Shown here piece by piece: positions 33,242-42,312 of a stretch of DNA of 60,770 nt. The stretch spans positions 1 through 60,770 of the forward strand of contig JAEZES010000151.1 of assembly GCA_023432995.1 (NCBI GenBank). Reading direction: 5' to 3'. The notes beneath the pieces are model-generated. The model was not told the DNA's origin. It did no database searches and saw only the letters and a list, made by a program, of their open reading frames with translations. This DNA comes from Pseudomonadota bacterium. Lineage in GTDB: Bacteria; Pseudomonadota; Alphaproteobacteria; Sphingomonadales; Sphingomonadaceae. Both the position numbers and the translations under genes were made by a program. How positions within the stretch are numbered: the first letter of the stretch is position 1; the number at the start of each line of letters is the position of its first letter.

Positions 33242-34168
33242 GTGATTATCCAGCTGCTCGAGCCCGAGGGCTTCCCGCCTCCGGCATTGGAGAGGCTGGC
33301 CTCGATCGGGCACGTGGTCATCGGGACGCAGACCGACACCAGCCGCGTCAACGCAGTGTTCGTCCGGCTCGCGTCCCGCCTCGATGCGGCGTTTCACGCG
33401 CGTTACCCCGAGCTGCAATGGATCGTCTCACCGACGACCGGGCTCAACCACATCGATGTCGGGTATTTCGAAGCTGCAGGCGTACGAATCCTTTCCCTGC
33501 GGGGGCGCACCGAATTTCTCGACCGGATCCGTGCGACGACTGAGCATACCGTGGCCCTGACGCTCGCGTTGTTGCGAAACCTGCCTGCTGCAGCGAAGGC
33601 CGTCCTGGATGGAAAGTGGGACCGATATCCGCACAAGGGTCGCGAGCTGTGCGGCAAGACCGTGCTGATCTATGGCTATGGCCGCATCGGCCGCCAGATT
33701 GCACCGATCTATCAGGCCTTCGGTTGCCGCGTCCTGGCCCACGATATCGTGCCCGATCGCGTGCCCGCCGACCTGCGCTGCGACCTGGGGGTGGCGCTGC
33801 CCGAAGTCGACATCTGCTCGATCCACCTGCCGCTCACGAGCGAGACGGAAGGCCTGATCGGCGAAGCCGTCCTCGGCCGACTTCCCGCTCAAGCAGTCGT
33901 GGTCAACACCTCGCGCGGCGAGATCATCGACCAGAACTACCTGCTCGAGGCGCTCGAGGCCGGCCGGCTCGCTGGCGCGGCGCTCGACGTTCTGGTCGAC
34001 GAGCCCGACCCGTTGACGCCGACGTTGAGAGCTCGACTGGCAGCGCTCGGCGATCGAATTCTGGTGACACCTCACATCGCGGGGTTCACCCACGAATCCC
34101 TCGCCACCGTCGAGACCTACATCGCCGACGTCTTCATCGACGCTTTGCATGCGCCAGAAACTGCATAA
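33242..34168 (+). CDS. D-isomer specific 2-hydroxyacid dehydrogenase
   Basis: A 308-residue NAD-dependent dehydrogenase, the GTG start giving the typical N-terminal domain. The Rossmann motif GYGRIGRQI is at about 142-150. The catalytic set is present: Arg in VVNTSRGEIID, Glu in DVLVDEPDPL and His in VTPHIAGFTHES. This family reduces or oxidises 2-keto/2-hydroxy acids such as glycerate, lactate or phosphoglycerate. Position between a sugar methyltransferase and the flippase suggests a role in a sugar substituent or in the 2-keto-acid nonulosonate, which is inference. Its end overlaps the next gene by 20 nt. Confidence 0.87.
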   Translation: MIIQLLEPEGFPPPALERLASIGHVVIGTQTDTSRVNAVFVRLASRLDAAFHARYPELQWIVSPTTGLNHIDVGYFEAAGVRILSLRGRTEFLDRIRATTEHTVALTLALLRNLPAAAKAVLDGKWDRYPHKGRELCGKTVLIYGYGRIGRQIAPIYQAFGCRVLAHDIVPDRVPADLRCDLGVALPEVDICSIHLPLTSETEGLIGEAVLGRLPAQAVVVNTSRGEIIDQNYLLEALEAGRLAGAALDVLVDEPDPLTPTLRARLAALGDRILVTPHIAGFTHESLATVETYIADVFIDALHAPETA

Positions 34169-35399
34169 ACACCTCAGCGGCCGCGGCGAGTCGCTGCTTG
34201 CGATCGCCAGTTTCGGCATGTCGAGCGTCTATTGGCTCGGGCTCGCGTTCGTCATGAGTGCGGACAGCTACGGCCGCATGATGACTCTGCAGGCGGCGGT
34301 GATGCTGGTGACCACGCTCGTCACCCTCCGCACCCACGATCTGGTCTTCAACCTCATCGCGCAGAATGGCGCCCGCATCGGCTCCGCCTCGGCCGTGGCG
34401 TTCAGGTGGGAGGTCGGTTCGGTCTTGTCGGCCACCCTGCTTTGCGCGGCGGGCACGCTGGTGCTCGACTTGCCTCGCGTGGACTGGGCCTTTCGTGCAC
34501 AGGTCATCGCCTTTGCCGCGATGTCGAGCATCGGCGTCAATCACGGTTCGTCGATCGCCAAGCTCCGTTATCACAGCCGCCACGACATCATCAGCGTGGT
34601 CGAGGCGATCACCAGCGTAGCCTGGGCCGCCGCCTGCGTCTCGATGCTGTTCGTGCCGGGGCGGCCGCCCATGACGATGCTGGCGATCGGCGCGCTACCG
34701 CCCATGATCCGGGCCTTGGCGCTCACTGCCGTCGCGCGGACCGGCGTGGGCCTGCCACAGGCAGTCGCCGGCGACCAAGTGCGGAAGGCTGGCGAGTGGC
34801 GCCAGATTGCACGCTTCCTCGCGGGTGCGCAGTTGATCAATTTCCTCAAGAATGGAGCCGTCTCGATCGAGACGATGATTCTCGCCGCGTTTGCCTCGCC
34901 CGCGACAGTCGCGATCTACCGCATCGCGCGGGCCATGCAGGGCGCATCGAACGCGGCGATGAACGTGTCGTATCAGCGCGCCTATCCCCGGATCGCGCGG
35001 GCGGCGGATGCGGCAGGAAGGCGCGCCGAGATGAGCGCGCTCCGGCGAAGCTCCGCTCGCATTTGCCTGCTTTTTTACCCTCTTTCCGCCCTCGTCGCCC
35101 TCGGCTATGCGCTCCTCAAGCCGGACGTCGACGTGATCGAGATCGAAGTCATCACGGCGGCCACGTTCATCGCGATGTTGGCGACGGGCTATCAGCAGGC
35201 GGCCTTTGCTGCCTTGTCGATCGCAGGAGACAATCGTTCGGCGGGCCTCGCCTATGGAATTTCGACCGGTTTTCTCTTGCTCGCCTCGACGCTGCTGTTC
35301 CTCTGGCCAAGCGTCGAGATTTTCCTGATGGGAATTATCGGTGCTGCCTTCGTTCGCCTATGGATCATGGACATGCGCAGCCAGAAACTCGTTCGATAG
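34149..35399 (+). CDS. polysaccharide flippase (Wzx-like)
   Basis: A 416-residue membrane protein with ten to twelve predicted helices, beginning LAIASFGMSSVYWLGLAFVM and containing the repeat RARAMQ-type signature seen as AIYRIARAMQGASNAAMNVSYQRAYPRIA, typical of the polysaccharide transporter (PST) family. It would flip the lipid-linked repeat unit across the inner membrane. The ATG lies inside the dehydrogenase end (20-nt overlap). It is the only flippase candidate in the window. Confidence 0.83.
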   Translation: MRQKLHKHLSGRGESLLAIASFGMSSVYWLGLAFVMSADSYGRMMTLQAAVMLVTTLVTLRTHDLVFNLIAQNGARIGSASAVAFRWEVGSVLSATLLCAAGTLVLDLPRVDWAFRAQVIAFAAMSSIGVNHGSSIAKLRYHSRHDIISVVEAITSVAWAAACVSMLFVPGRPPMTMLAIGALPPMIRALALTAVARTGVGLPQAVAGDQVRKAGEWRQIARFLAGAQLINFLKNGAVSIETMILAAFASPATVAIYRIARAMQGASNAAMNVSYQRAYPRIARAADAAGRRAEMSALRRSSARICLLFYPLSALVALGYALLKPDVDVIEIEVITAATFIAMLATGYQQAAFAALSIAGDNRSAGLAYGISTGFLLLASTLLFLWPSVEIFLMGIIGAAFVRLWIMDMRSQKLVR

Positions 35400-35440
35400 C
35401 AGGAACATGGGTCCCCTCCCCACGGAAGGTCGCAGGAATC

Positions 35441-36274
35441 ATGGAAGATACTCTCTCTCGAGCCCCGTCTCGAAACTCGCCACCGATCGAGCATTGGCCG
35501 CTTTCGGAATATACCTCGCAGCGCCAGATCGAGGGTTGGTCGGTCGACGAGGACAACGCCGAGCTGAACGCGCTGAGCGATGAGGAAAAACTCAAGTTCC
35601 TCAAGTACAAGCACGAGCATCTTGGTCGCGATTGGACGGACTTCTATTTCCGCAAGCTCGGTGTGCCCGTGCGCGGCAGAATTCTCGAGCAGGGGGCGGG
35701 AATCTTCTGGCTGTCATCCTATCTGGCTTCGATCGACGAGGTCGAGGAGATCGTCGGCGTCGAGCTGAGCGAAAGCCGCATCCGCGCGTTTCGCGACTTG
35801 TCGCTCTCGCTGTTCGAGGGGGCGGACGCCAGCAAGATTCGATACGTGGTGGGAGATATGCATCGGCTCGACGTGCCGGATGGCACTTTCGACCTGATCG
35901 TCTGCGACGCCGTGCTGCACCATGCAGACAACCTCGTCGCGGTCTTGCGCGAATCCTGGCGCGCGCTGAAGCCGGGCGGATGGTTCGTCGCGCTGCGCGA
36001 GCCGATCATCTCGCCCCTGCGGACGAAGGATCCGGTGTTCCACAGCCGGTATCCGGAAGAAGGAACCGCGATGTACTACTACCGCGAGGGCTGGAAGAGC
36101 GCGTTCCTCAATGCGTGGTACGTCAATTTCCGGACCACGCCCTTTGTCGAATACGGATTTGTCCGGGGCCGGAAGATGCCCTGGCTGGTCCGGCGCCTGC
36201 TCCGGGCCGTGGATATCCGGCGGCACTTGCGATACTATCCCAAGCTCTGCCTGGCCGGTCAGAAGCCGCTCTAG
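35441..36274 (+). CDS. class I SAM-dependent methyltransferase
   Basis: A 277-residue methyltransferase. Motif I is degenerate but recognisable as RILEQGAGIFWLSSYLA (residues near 82-98), then VGVELSESRI (motif II), VVGDMHRLDVPDGTFDLIVCDAVLHHADN (motifs III-IV) and ALKPGGWFVALREP. It is of the Methyltransf_11 type. The first 60 residues include an acidic linker. The ATG follows an AGGAA RBS, 41 nt after the flippase gene. It likely decorates the glycan or its lipid carrier; the target is unknown. Confidence 0.82.
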   Translation: MEDTLSRAPSRNSPPIEHWPLSEYTSQRQIEGWSVDEDNAELNALSDEEKLKFLKYKHEHLGRDWTDFYFRKLGVPVRGRILEQGAGIFWLSSYLASIDEVEEIVGVELSESRIRAFRDLSLSLFEGADASKIRYVVGDMHRLDVPDGTFDLIVCDAVLHHADNLVAVLRESWRALKPGGWFVALREPIISPLRTKDPVFHSRYPEEGTAMYYYREGWKSAFLNAWYVNFRTTPFVEYGFVRGRKMPWLVRRLLRAVDIRRHLRYYPKLCLAGQKPL

Positions 36275-36320
36275 GCGCGCTGGTCCGCCTCCCGAAAACG
36301 CTGTTTCTTGAGTCTAAGCC

Positions 36321-37685
36321 ATGCGCTTGATCGCGGTCCTTTTGCCCTACGCGGTCTCGATACGCGACTTCGTCCATACCGGCACGCTGAGCGGCCTGCT
36401 CAGCATTCCTGACGTCACGATCGACATCTACACGCAGAACGGGGACTTGCCGGAGCTCGACGCGATCCGCTCCGCTCGCGTGCGCGTGAAGGAAATCGCG
36501 CCGCACACGAGCGGCCGGATCGAAGCCGTCCTCAAGAAGCTGTACCTCTACCTGTTCCACGACGTGTTCGTGCACGTGCAACATGGGGTCGAGGCGGTCC
36601 CGGGCCGCCGGCTGCCGGTCCAGCTCCTCGTGCTGGCAAGGAAGCTAGCGGGCACCCGGCGGGCGTTGCGCTTCTACGCCTGGCTGCTGATGCGGGTATC
36701 GGCGAGAGCGCGGACCAACCAGATCGACGGAACGCCCGATCTCGTGATTTCGACCCGGTCGCTGATCAACTCGCTGGATTACGGGATTGTCCTCGAGGCG
36801 AGCAAGCGGGGGCTGCGACAGCTGACCGCCGCCGCCAGCTGGGACAATTTCACCACCAAGGGCTTCTTCCCCTTCCCGGTCGCCAAGACGATCGTGTGGA
36901 ATCGCAAGATGGCCGAAGAGCTCGAGGAACTGTTCGAGGTCGAGCCGGACAAGATCGTCATCGCCGGCTATCCGCGCGTGCGGCTGCTGCGCAACACCGG
37001 CACCTTCGGCGACGCCGAGACCTACCTCCGCTCGCTGGGACTGGACCGCTACCGGCGCTTCATCCTGCACACCGTTTCCTATTCCGAGCTGACGCGGAAC
37101 GCTCCCGGCGAAACGCCTGTCGAATACGTGATGGCGCGCGAGGTCGCGACCGCACTCGTCGAACGCCTGCCGGCCGATACCTGCATCCTGGTCCGGCTTC
37201 ATCCATTCAGCGACACACGCGACGAAGCGGCGTTTGACGGGGTGGACCGGCTGCACGTGTTCGTGCCCGGGCGCCAGGACCGCTACGTCGAGCGGGTCAT
37301 GAGCGAGGCCGACGAGGTCCATCTCGCCTGCCAGCTGACATACAGCGAGTGCGTCGTCTCGATGGCTTCGACCATCACCATCGACGCTCTGTCGATCGGG
37401 CAGCCGATCATCAACGTCGCGTTCGAACCGTCCGGTGCGCCCCCGTCGAGCAAGGCGCTACGCCGGTTCTACGAATACAATCACCTGCGCGATCTGCTCG
37501 CGGCCGTGACGCCCCCCATGGCCACCGACATCGATCAGGTCATCGCGTTCGTCGAACGGTGCATGGCAGGAAACAAGGAGCTCGGTGCCAACATGGAAGC
37601 GTTCGAACGGCTGTACGTGCCCGATGACTCGGACGACTACCCGAGCGTGGTCAAGGCGACCGTGGAGGAACTGTTGGCGAGTTGA
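36321..37685 (+). CDS. putative GT-B glycosyltransferase / surface-carbohydrate transferase
   Basis: A 454-residue cytoplasmic protein whose middle reads TAAASWDNFTTKGFFPFPVAKTIVWNRKMAEELEELF and IVIAGYPRVRLL, a pattern of GT-B proteins related to CDP-glycerol glycerophosphotransferases and capsule transferases. Later segments CILVRLHPFSDTRDE and SMASTITIDALSIGQPIINVAFEP look like the nucleotide-binding half. No signal or membrane helix is visible. It lies next to two other GT genes and 5 kb from neuBCA. It is therefore a candidate nonulosonate transferase, an inference only. Confidence 0.65.
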   Translation: MRLIAVLLPYAVSIRDFVHTGTLSGLLSIPDVTIDIYTQNGDLPELDAIRSARVRVKEIAPHTSGRIEAVLKKLYLYLFHDVFVHVQHGVEAVPGRRLPVQLLVLARKLAGTRRALRFYAWLLMRVSARARTNQIDGTPDLVISTRSLINSLDYGIVLEASKRGLRQLTAAASWDNFTTKGFFPFPVAKTIVWNRKMAEELEELFEVEPDKIVIAGYPRVRLLRNTGTFGDAETYLRSLGLDRYRRFILHTVSYSELTRNAPGETPVEYVMAREVATALVERLPADTCILVRLHPFSDTRDEAAFDGVDRLHVFVPGRQDRYVERVMSEADEVHLACQLTYSECVVSMASTITIDALSIGQPIINVAFEPSGAPPSSKALRRFYEYNHLRDLLAAVTPPMATDIDQVIAFVERCMAGNKELGANMEAFERLYVPDDSDDYPSVVKATVEELLAS

Positions 37686-37796
37686 GCGGGCGACGGGCCG
37701 GTCCGGATCGATTGCCGGGCCGGGCCGCGCATCGCCGTAATGGCCTCGGCACTTCACAACAGGTATCGGCGCGAGACAGGAGCCCGCGGAGAAAGA

Positions 37797-38855
37797 ATGA
37801 AGATATTTGCATTTGCGATCGGGGCGAGTGACCGCGCCAGCTCTCGTTGGCGCGTCTGGGATCATGTCGAGTGGCTCTCGGCCCAGGGCCACGAAGTCCG
37901 CGTCGACAGCCTGGCGGCGCCCGGCGTGAAGAGTGCGGACCGGGCGTTCCTCAAGCGGTTCCTTCTTCGCTATCCCCGGTGGCTGCGCGACTTCCTGTGG
38001 AGCGATGCTGTCCTCATTCAGGAAGCGATCGAGCTGTGGCCCGCTGCTCTGTTCAAGAACCTCGGCAAGCGGCGCCAACTGGTGTTCGACTTCTCCGATC
38101 CCATCGACCGCGGCGGCACCGGTCTCAAGCGCGCCTTGCGCCAGTGGATGTTCAATCTGTTCGTCCGCCGTGCCGACGCCGTCGTGGTCGAGAACGAAGC
38201 CTATATCGACCTGTTGACCGCGCATCGCGACAAGTGTTCCCACTTCTACGGCCCCGTCGATGCCCGGTCGTTCCGAGAAATCGGCAATCGCATTCGGCGG
38301 GAGGGGACAAAGAACCGGCCTTTGCGAATTGGGTGGACGGGAAGCCATGGCACGATCGGCTTCATCGCCCCATTGTTTCCCCTGATCGACGAGCTGGCTC
38401 GCGAACAGCCGATCGAAGTAGTCCTCGTGGGCATCAAGTCGCTCGACCATACGTTCGAGTTTGCCTCGCTGACTTTGGTGCCGTTCGATCATACCGCCGA
38501 CCTGCGCACCGTCCCGAGCTTCGATCTCGGACTCTTCCGGCTGGAGGACGACGAGGACGCGCTTTGGCGCGGAGCCGGCAAGCTGTTCATCTACATGGCG
38601 GCCGGCGTGCCGTTCATCGCCACCGACCGCGGCATCGCCAGCGGCCTGATGCGGCGGGCGAAGGTGGGTTTCCCCGTCGCCCGCGAAGCCGACTGGCCGG
38701 AAGTGCTGCGCCAAGCGGTGAATGACGTAGAGGCCCGGCGAGAAATGATCGACCGTTCGCTCGATTTCGCGCAAGACAACATTTCGTATGATTTGTACCG
38801 CTTGGCGTTGCTTGGCCACCTCACGGCCGGGTCTAGCCCGGGAGCAGACCGGTGA
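37797..38855 (+). CDS. glycosyltransferase, GT4-like
   Basis: A 352-residue protein with a GT-B shape: N-terminal MKIFAFAIGASDRASSRWRVWDHVEWLSAQGHEV, a linker to the nucleotide domain at IGWTGSHGTIGFI, and the late GLFRLEDDEDALWRGAGKLFIYMAAGVPFIATDRG, which resembles the family 1/4 donor-binding E-x7-E region. The ATG at 37797 has an upstream GGAGAAAG RBS and excludes a 19-residue in-frame extension. It overlaps the polymerase GTG by 4 nt. Donor and acceptor are unknown. Confidence 0.78.
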   Translation: MKIFAFAIGASDRASSRWRVWDHVEWLSAQGHEVRVDSLAAPGVKSADRAFLKRFLLRYPRWLRDFLWSDAVLIQEAIELWPAALFKNLGKRRQLVFDFSDPIDRGGTGLKRALRQWMFNLFVRRADAVVVENEAYIDLLTAHRDKCSHFYGPVDARSFREIGNRIRREGTKNRPLRIGWTGSHGTIGFIAPLFPLIDELAREQPIEVVLVGIKSLDHTFEFASLTLVPFDHTADLRTVPSFDLGLFRLEDDEDALWRGAGKLFIYMAAGVPFIATDRGIASGLMRRAKVGFPVAREADWPEVLRQAVNDVEARREMIDRSLDFAQDNISYDLYRLALLGHLTAGSSPGADR

Positions 38856-40135
38856 TCGGAACTTTGCTGACTCTCGCCGTATGCGCGATCACATGGACGC
38901 TCGCGCGGGTGTGGTGGCGCCATTTCCTTAATCCGGTCAGTTTCAGTGTCCTCGCGTGGGCGCCGGCGCTGGTTCTGCTGAACTGGCCGCCGTACTTCAT
39001 CTATCCCTACTATTGGCACCTCAATCGGCCGATCGGGATTCTGCTTTACACCGCCCTGGCGCTTGCCTGCATCTCGTTCTGGCTCGGATGCGCCACAGCC
39101 AAGGCGATGTCGAAGCCCGGATCTTTCGACATCGTTCCATCGCGCTTGGTGTTCGAGGTCAAGGAAGGCCCGGCGATCGTTCTCTTCGTCATCGGGTTCC
39201 TTGTTTTCGTATACTCCTACGTCAACTCCGGACTGATGGACATGGCGAACCTCGACGTGCGGGAGATCGCCGAGAGCCAGCGCAACCTCTACATCGGCAG
39301 GCTGACCTTCCTGACCTTCTTCATGGACATCGTCGCCATCGCGTTCCTCGCGCAGTTCGTCTGGACCAGGAAGGTGATCTATCTCGCACCCCTGCTCATC
39401 GCGCTCGCTTGCGAGGCGGCGACGCTGCAGAAGAGCCTGCTGATGCTAGTGGTATCGGCGGCGATCTTCGTCTTCGCCATCAATCCCTCCGCCAGCTACC
39501 AGCTGTTCTGGAAGACCCCAATGCGACGGTTGTTGTTCGGCGCGCTGATCCTCGGACTGGTCGTCGGCCTGATCTCGATGAACGCCGCGCGCAAGCACCT
39601 CGAGACGCGCTATACGGCGACCTCGTTCCCGCTTCACGAGGAACTCTACATCTACACCGGCTCGTCGGCGATCGTGAATCTGTCCAACACGATCGAGGGT
39701 TACCTGTCGCAACCGCCGCCGGCGATGGGGGTTTATCTGGCCAAGCCGGTGCTTTGGTACGTGATAGATCGGAGCTACTACGACGAAGCTGCACAAGAAT
39801 TCGGTGGAATCAACACCGGAACCTACCTGCTCGAAGCGTGGGCGGACTTTCGCTGGTTCGGCTTCTTCATCTGGCCCTTTCTTACCGGTGTCGCAGTCAT
39901 GCTGTTCTTGCGGCTCGGCCTGAGCGGTACCCTGACCGGCCTGCTGTTCGGCGCTGTGGCTGTGCGCGCGGTCATCTTCTCGCCCAGCACCGAGGTGATT
40001 TTCGAGCCGGCGACGTGGATTATTCTCGCGCAGGCGCTGTTCGCCGATTTCCTGATCCGAAAGCGACCCTCAGCCGGTTACACCCCGCGTCGCTACCCTC
40101 CGCCCCCGGGAAGGGTCGTGGCCCCGCGCGGCTAG
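38852..40135 (+). CDS. oligosaccharide repeat-unit polymerase (Wzy-like)
   Basis: A 427-residue integral membrane protein with about ten helices, for example IVLFVIGFLVFVYSYVNSG and LIALACEAATLQKSLLMLVVSAAIFVFAI. A larger periplasmic loop holds NTIEGYLSQPPPAMGVYLAKPVLW and the Gly-rich GGINTGTYLLEAWADFRWFG, similar to O-antigen polymerases of the oligosaccharide repeat unit polymerase group. The GTG start overlaps the preceding GT stop (GTGA). With the flippase it forms a Wzx/Wzy pathway. Confidence 0.75.
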   Translation: MIGTLLTLAVCAITWTLARVWWRHFLNPVSFSVLAWAPALVLLNWPPYFIYPYYWHLNRPIGILLYTALALACISFWLGCATAKAMSKPGSFDIVPSRLVFEVKEGPAIVLFVIGFLVFVYSYVNSGLMDMANLDVREIAESQRNLYIGRLTFLTFFMDIVAIAFLAQFVWTRKVIYLAPLLIALACEAATLQKSLLMLVVSAAIFVFAINPSASYQLFWKTPMRRLLFGALILGLVVGLISMNAARKHLETRYTATSFPLHEELYIYTGSSAIVNLSNTIEGYLSQPPPAMGVYLAKPVLWYVIDRSYYDEAAQEFGGINTGTYLLEAWADFRWFGFFIWPFLTGVAVMLFLRLGLSGTLTGLLFGAVAVRAVIFSPSTEVIFEPATWIILAQALFADFLIRKRPSAGYTPRRYPPPPGRVVAPRG

Positions 40136-40177
40136 GCCGCTGGAGCGCTACCCCCAGGCTATCGTTTCGAGCGTCTC

Positions 40178-41320
40178 GTGATTATCGGCATCGACCTGCA
40201 CAATATCCGCGACGGCGGAGGCATAAATTACATCCGCAACCTGCTCGAAGCGAGCGATTCTGCGCTCGACGGGTTCAGCGAGATCCACTTGTTCGGCTCC
40301 GCAACCGTCCTCGCCAACTTTCCCGAGAAGCCGTGGATCCATGCGCACGCGAGGCGCGAGCTCGAGAGGGGTTTGCTCCATCGCTTGCGCTTCGTGGCGT
40401 GGCGCCTGCCCCGGCTCTTGCGCGAGCACGGCTGCGATGTCCTCTACAGCCCGGGCGGAATGGCGTTCGGCAACTTTCGGCCATACGTCACGATCAGTCG
40501 CAACGTCCTGCCCTTCCAGCCCGAGCTGTGGGCTGTCTATCCCCGCTTCAGCAAGGCGCGGCTGAGACTCCAGCTGCTGCGGCGGATCAACACCTGGACG
40601 TTTATCCGCGCCGATTGGATGATCTTCCTGTCGGAGACTGCCAAGCGCGTCATCAGCGCCAGCCTGTCGCGCTCGCTTGAGCGTGTCAGCGTCATTCCGC
40701 ACGGCGTGAACCACGACCGCTTCAAGCCCGTGAAACGGACGCCGGACGCGCCCAGATCCGATCGGCCCATCAGGATCGTCTACCCGAGCCGCCTCGAGCC
40801 GTACAAGCATCAGGTCGAAGTAGTTGCCGCGATGGCGGCCCTCCTGCCCGAATTTTCCCGGCTCGAGCTGCATCTCTGCGGTCCGGCAAGCACGCCCTAT
40901 CGTACGCGGGTCGAGGCCGCGATGGACCGGGTCGATCCGGCCCGCCAGCATATCCGCTACCTCGGCGAGGTGCCGAACGCCGAGCTGCCGGCACTCTATG
41001 CGGAGAGTCACCTCCTGGTATTCGCGTCGTCCTGCGAAAACCTGCCGAACATCATGATCGAGGCGATGGCCTGCGGTATCCCGATGTGCAGCTCGAGCAG
41101 CTCGCCGATGCCCGAGATTGGCAAGGACGCGTGTCTCTACTTCGATCCCACCGATCCCGCCGCGATCGCGGCGAGCATCCGCGAGGCGCTGGCAGACTAT
41201 CCCACTGCCCTGAGCCGTGCAGAGCGAGCCGTCGAATACGCCCAAGCCTACTCATGGGAGCGCACCGCGAGGCAGACCTTCGCGGTCATCACCGAGGCCG
41301 CCAGTCCGGCCAGCCGGTGA
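40178..41320 (+). CDS. GT4 family glycosyltransferase
   Basis: A 380-residue glycosyltransferase. The start is GTG, giving IIGIDLHNIRDGGGINYIRNLLE, the N-terminal acceptor domain motif. The donor domain has RIVYPSRLEPYKHQVEVVAAM, the GPASTPYRTRVEAAM region, and the E-x7-E nucleotide-sugar motif ESHLLVFASSCENLPNIMIEAMACGIPMCSS. It belongs to the mannosyl/galactosyl type GT4 group. It is the last plus-strand gene of this block and faces convergent fcl. Confidence 0.9.
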   Translation: MIIGIDLHNIRDGGGINYIRNLLEASDSALDGFSEIHLFGSATVLANFPEKPWIHAHARRELERGLLHRLRFVAWRLPRLLREHGCDVLYSPGGMAFGNFRPYVTISRNVLPFQPELWAVYPRFSKARLRLQLLRRINTWTFIRADWMIFLSETAKRVISASLSRSLERVSVIPHGVNHDRFKPVKRTPDAPRSDRPIRIVYPSRLEPYKHQVEVVAAMAALLPEFSRLELHLCGPASTPYRTRVEAAMDRVDPARQHIRYLGEVPNAELPALYAESHLLVFASSCENLPNIMIEAMACGIPMCSSSSSPMPEIGKDACLYFDPTDPAAIAASIREALADYPTALSRAERAVEYAQAYSWERTARQTFAVITEAASPASR

Positions 41321-41327
41321 GGTCTTG

Positions 41328-41354
41328 CCCGCTTGGCCAGGGAGCGCAAGCGGG
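41328..41354. terminator. convergent-gene hairpin
   Basis: CCCGCTT and AAGCGGG form a 7-bp stem with a 13-nt loop between two convergent genes (GT4 and GDP-fucose synthase). There is no T-tract; it may be a bidirectional terminator. Confidence 0.4.
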
Positions 41355-41370
41355 AGCACCCGCCGCCTGA

Positions 41371-42306
41371 TCAGCGGGCGACGTTCTCGAGAAACCAGCG
41401 GTACGTGTCGGCTATCCCGGCACGCAAGCTGATCTGCGGCGACCAGCCAAGACCACGCAGCCTGTCGGCTGCCATCAACTTCCGCGGAGTGCCGTCGGGC
41501 TTGCTCTCGTCGCGGTGGATCGTACCGGTGAAGCCGATCACGTCGCAGACGATCTCGGCCAGTTCGAGGATTGGCAGGTCCTCGCCGGACCCGACATTTA
41601 CGTGGCCCGCGTCCGAGTAGTGCTGCATCAGGAAGACGCACGCGTCCGCGCAATCGTCGGCATGCAGGAACTCGCGGCGCGGCGAGCCCGACCCCCAGAT
41701 GGTAACGCTGTCGGCGCCAGCGAGTTTCGCTTCGTGTGCCTTGCGGATGAGAGCCGGAAGCACGTGGCTCGACTGCAGATCGAAGTTGTCTCCCGGCCCA
41801 TAGAGGTTCGTGGGCATCGCGGAGATGAAATCGGCTCCATGCTGCTGCCGGTAGGCCTCGCAGAGCTTGATGCCGGCGATCTTGGCCACCGCATACCATT
41901 GATTGGTTGGCTCCAGCGGCCCGGTCAGCAGCGCCTCTTCGCGGATCGGCTGTTCGGCGAACTTCGGATAGATGCAGCTCGAGCCGAGGAACAGGAGCTT
42001 TCCGACGCCTGAGCGGTAGGCGGCCTCGATCAGGTTGGCCTCGATCATCAGGTTTTCATAGATGAAGTCGGCGGGATAGGTAGCATTGGCCAGGATGCCA
42101 CCGACCTTGGCCGCGGCGAGGAAGATCGCATCGGGGCGGTTCGCGTCGACCCACGCGCGCACAGCGGCCTGGTCGCGCAGGTCGACTTCGCTGCGCGTCG
42201 CCGTGACGATTGTGCACCCTTCCCGCTGCAGTCGCCGCACGATGGCGCTGCCCACCAGCCCGCGATGGCCGGCGACGAAGACACGCTTGTCCTGCAGATC
42301 GAACAT
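41371..42306 (-). CDS. fcl: GDP-L-fucose synthase
   Basis: A 311-residue epimerase/reductase that makes GDP-L-fucose from GDP-4-keto-6-deoxymannose with NADPH. It begins VFVAGHRGLVGSAIVRRL (the Fcl-specific GHRGxVGSA motif), then SSCIYPKFAEQPIREEALL, the catalytic YAVAK in NQWYAVAKIAGIKLCE, and PTNLYGPGDNFD. It is of normal length. No GDP-mannose 4,6-dehydratase (gmd) is present in the window, so that step must be encoded elsewhere. It is transcribed with the two genes upstream. Confidence 0.93.
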   Translation of the reverse strand: MFDLQDKRVFVAGHRGLVGSAIVRRLQREGCTIVTATRSEVDLRDQAAVRAWVDANRPDAIFLAAAKVGGILANATYPADFIYENLMIEANLIEAAYRSGVGKLLFLGSSCIYPKFAEQPIREEALLTGPLEPTNQWYAVAKIAGIKLCEAYRQQHGADFISAMPTNLYGPGDNFDLQSSHVLPALIRKAHEAKLAGADSVTIWGSGSPRREFLHADDCADACVFLMQHYSDAGHVNVGSGEDLPILELAEIVCDVIGFTGTIHRDESKPDGTPRKLMAADRLRGLGWSPQISLRAGIADTYRWFLENVAR

Positions 42307-42312
42307 GGCGGT

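Noticed and set aside
34232..35440. Long upstream extension of the methyltransferase at 35441
   Set aside because: The extension overlaps the flippase in another frame and is Arg/His-rich shadow text; the ATG at 35441 has an RBS.
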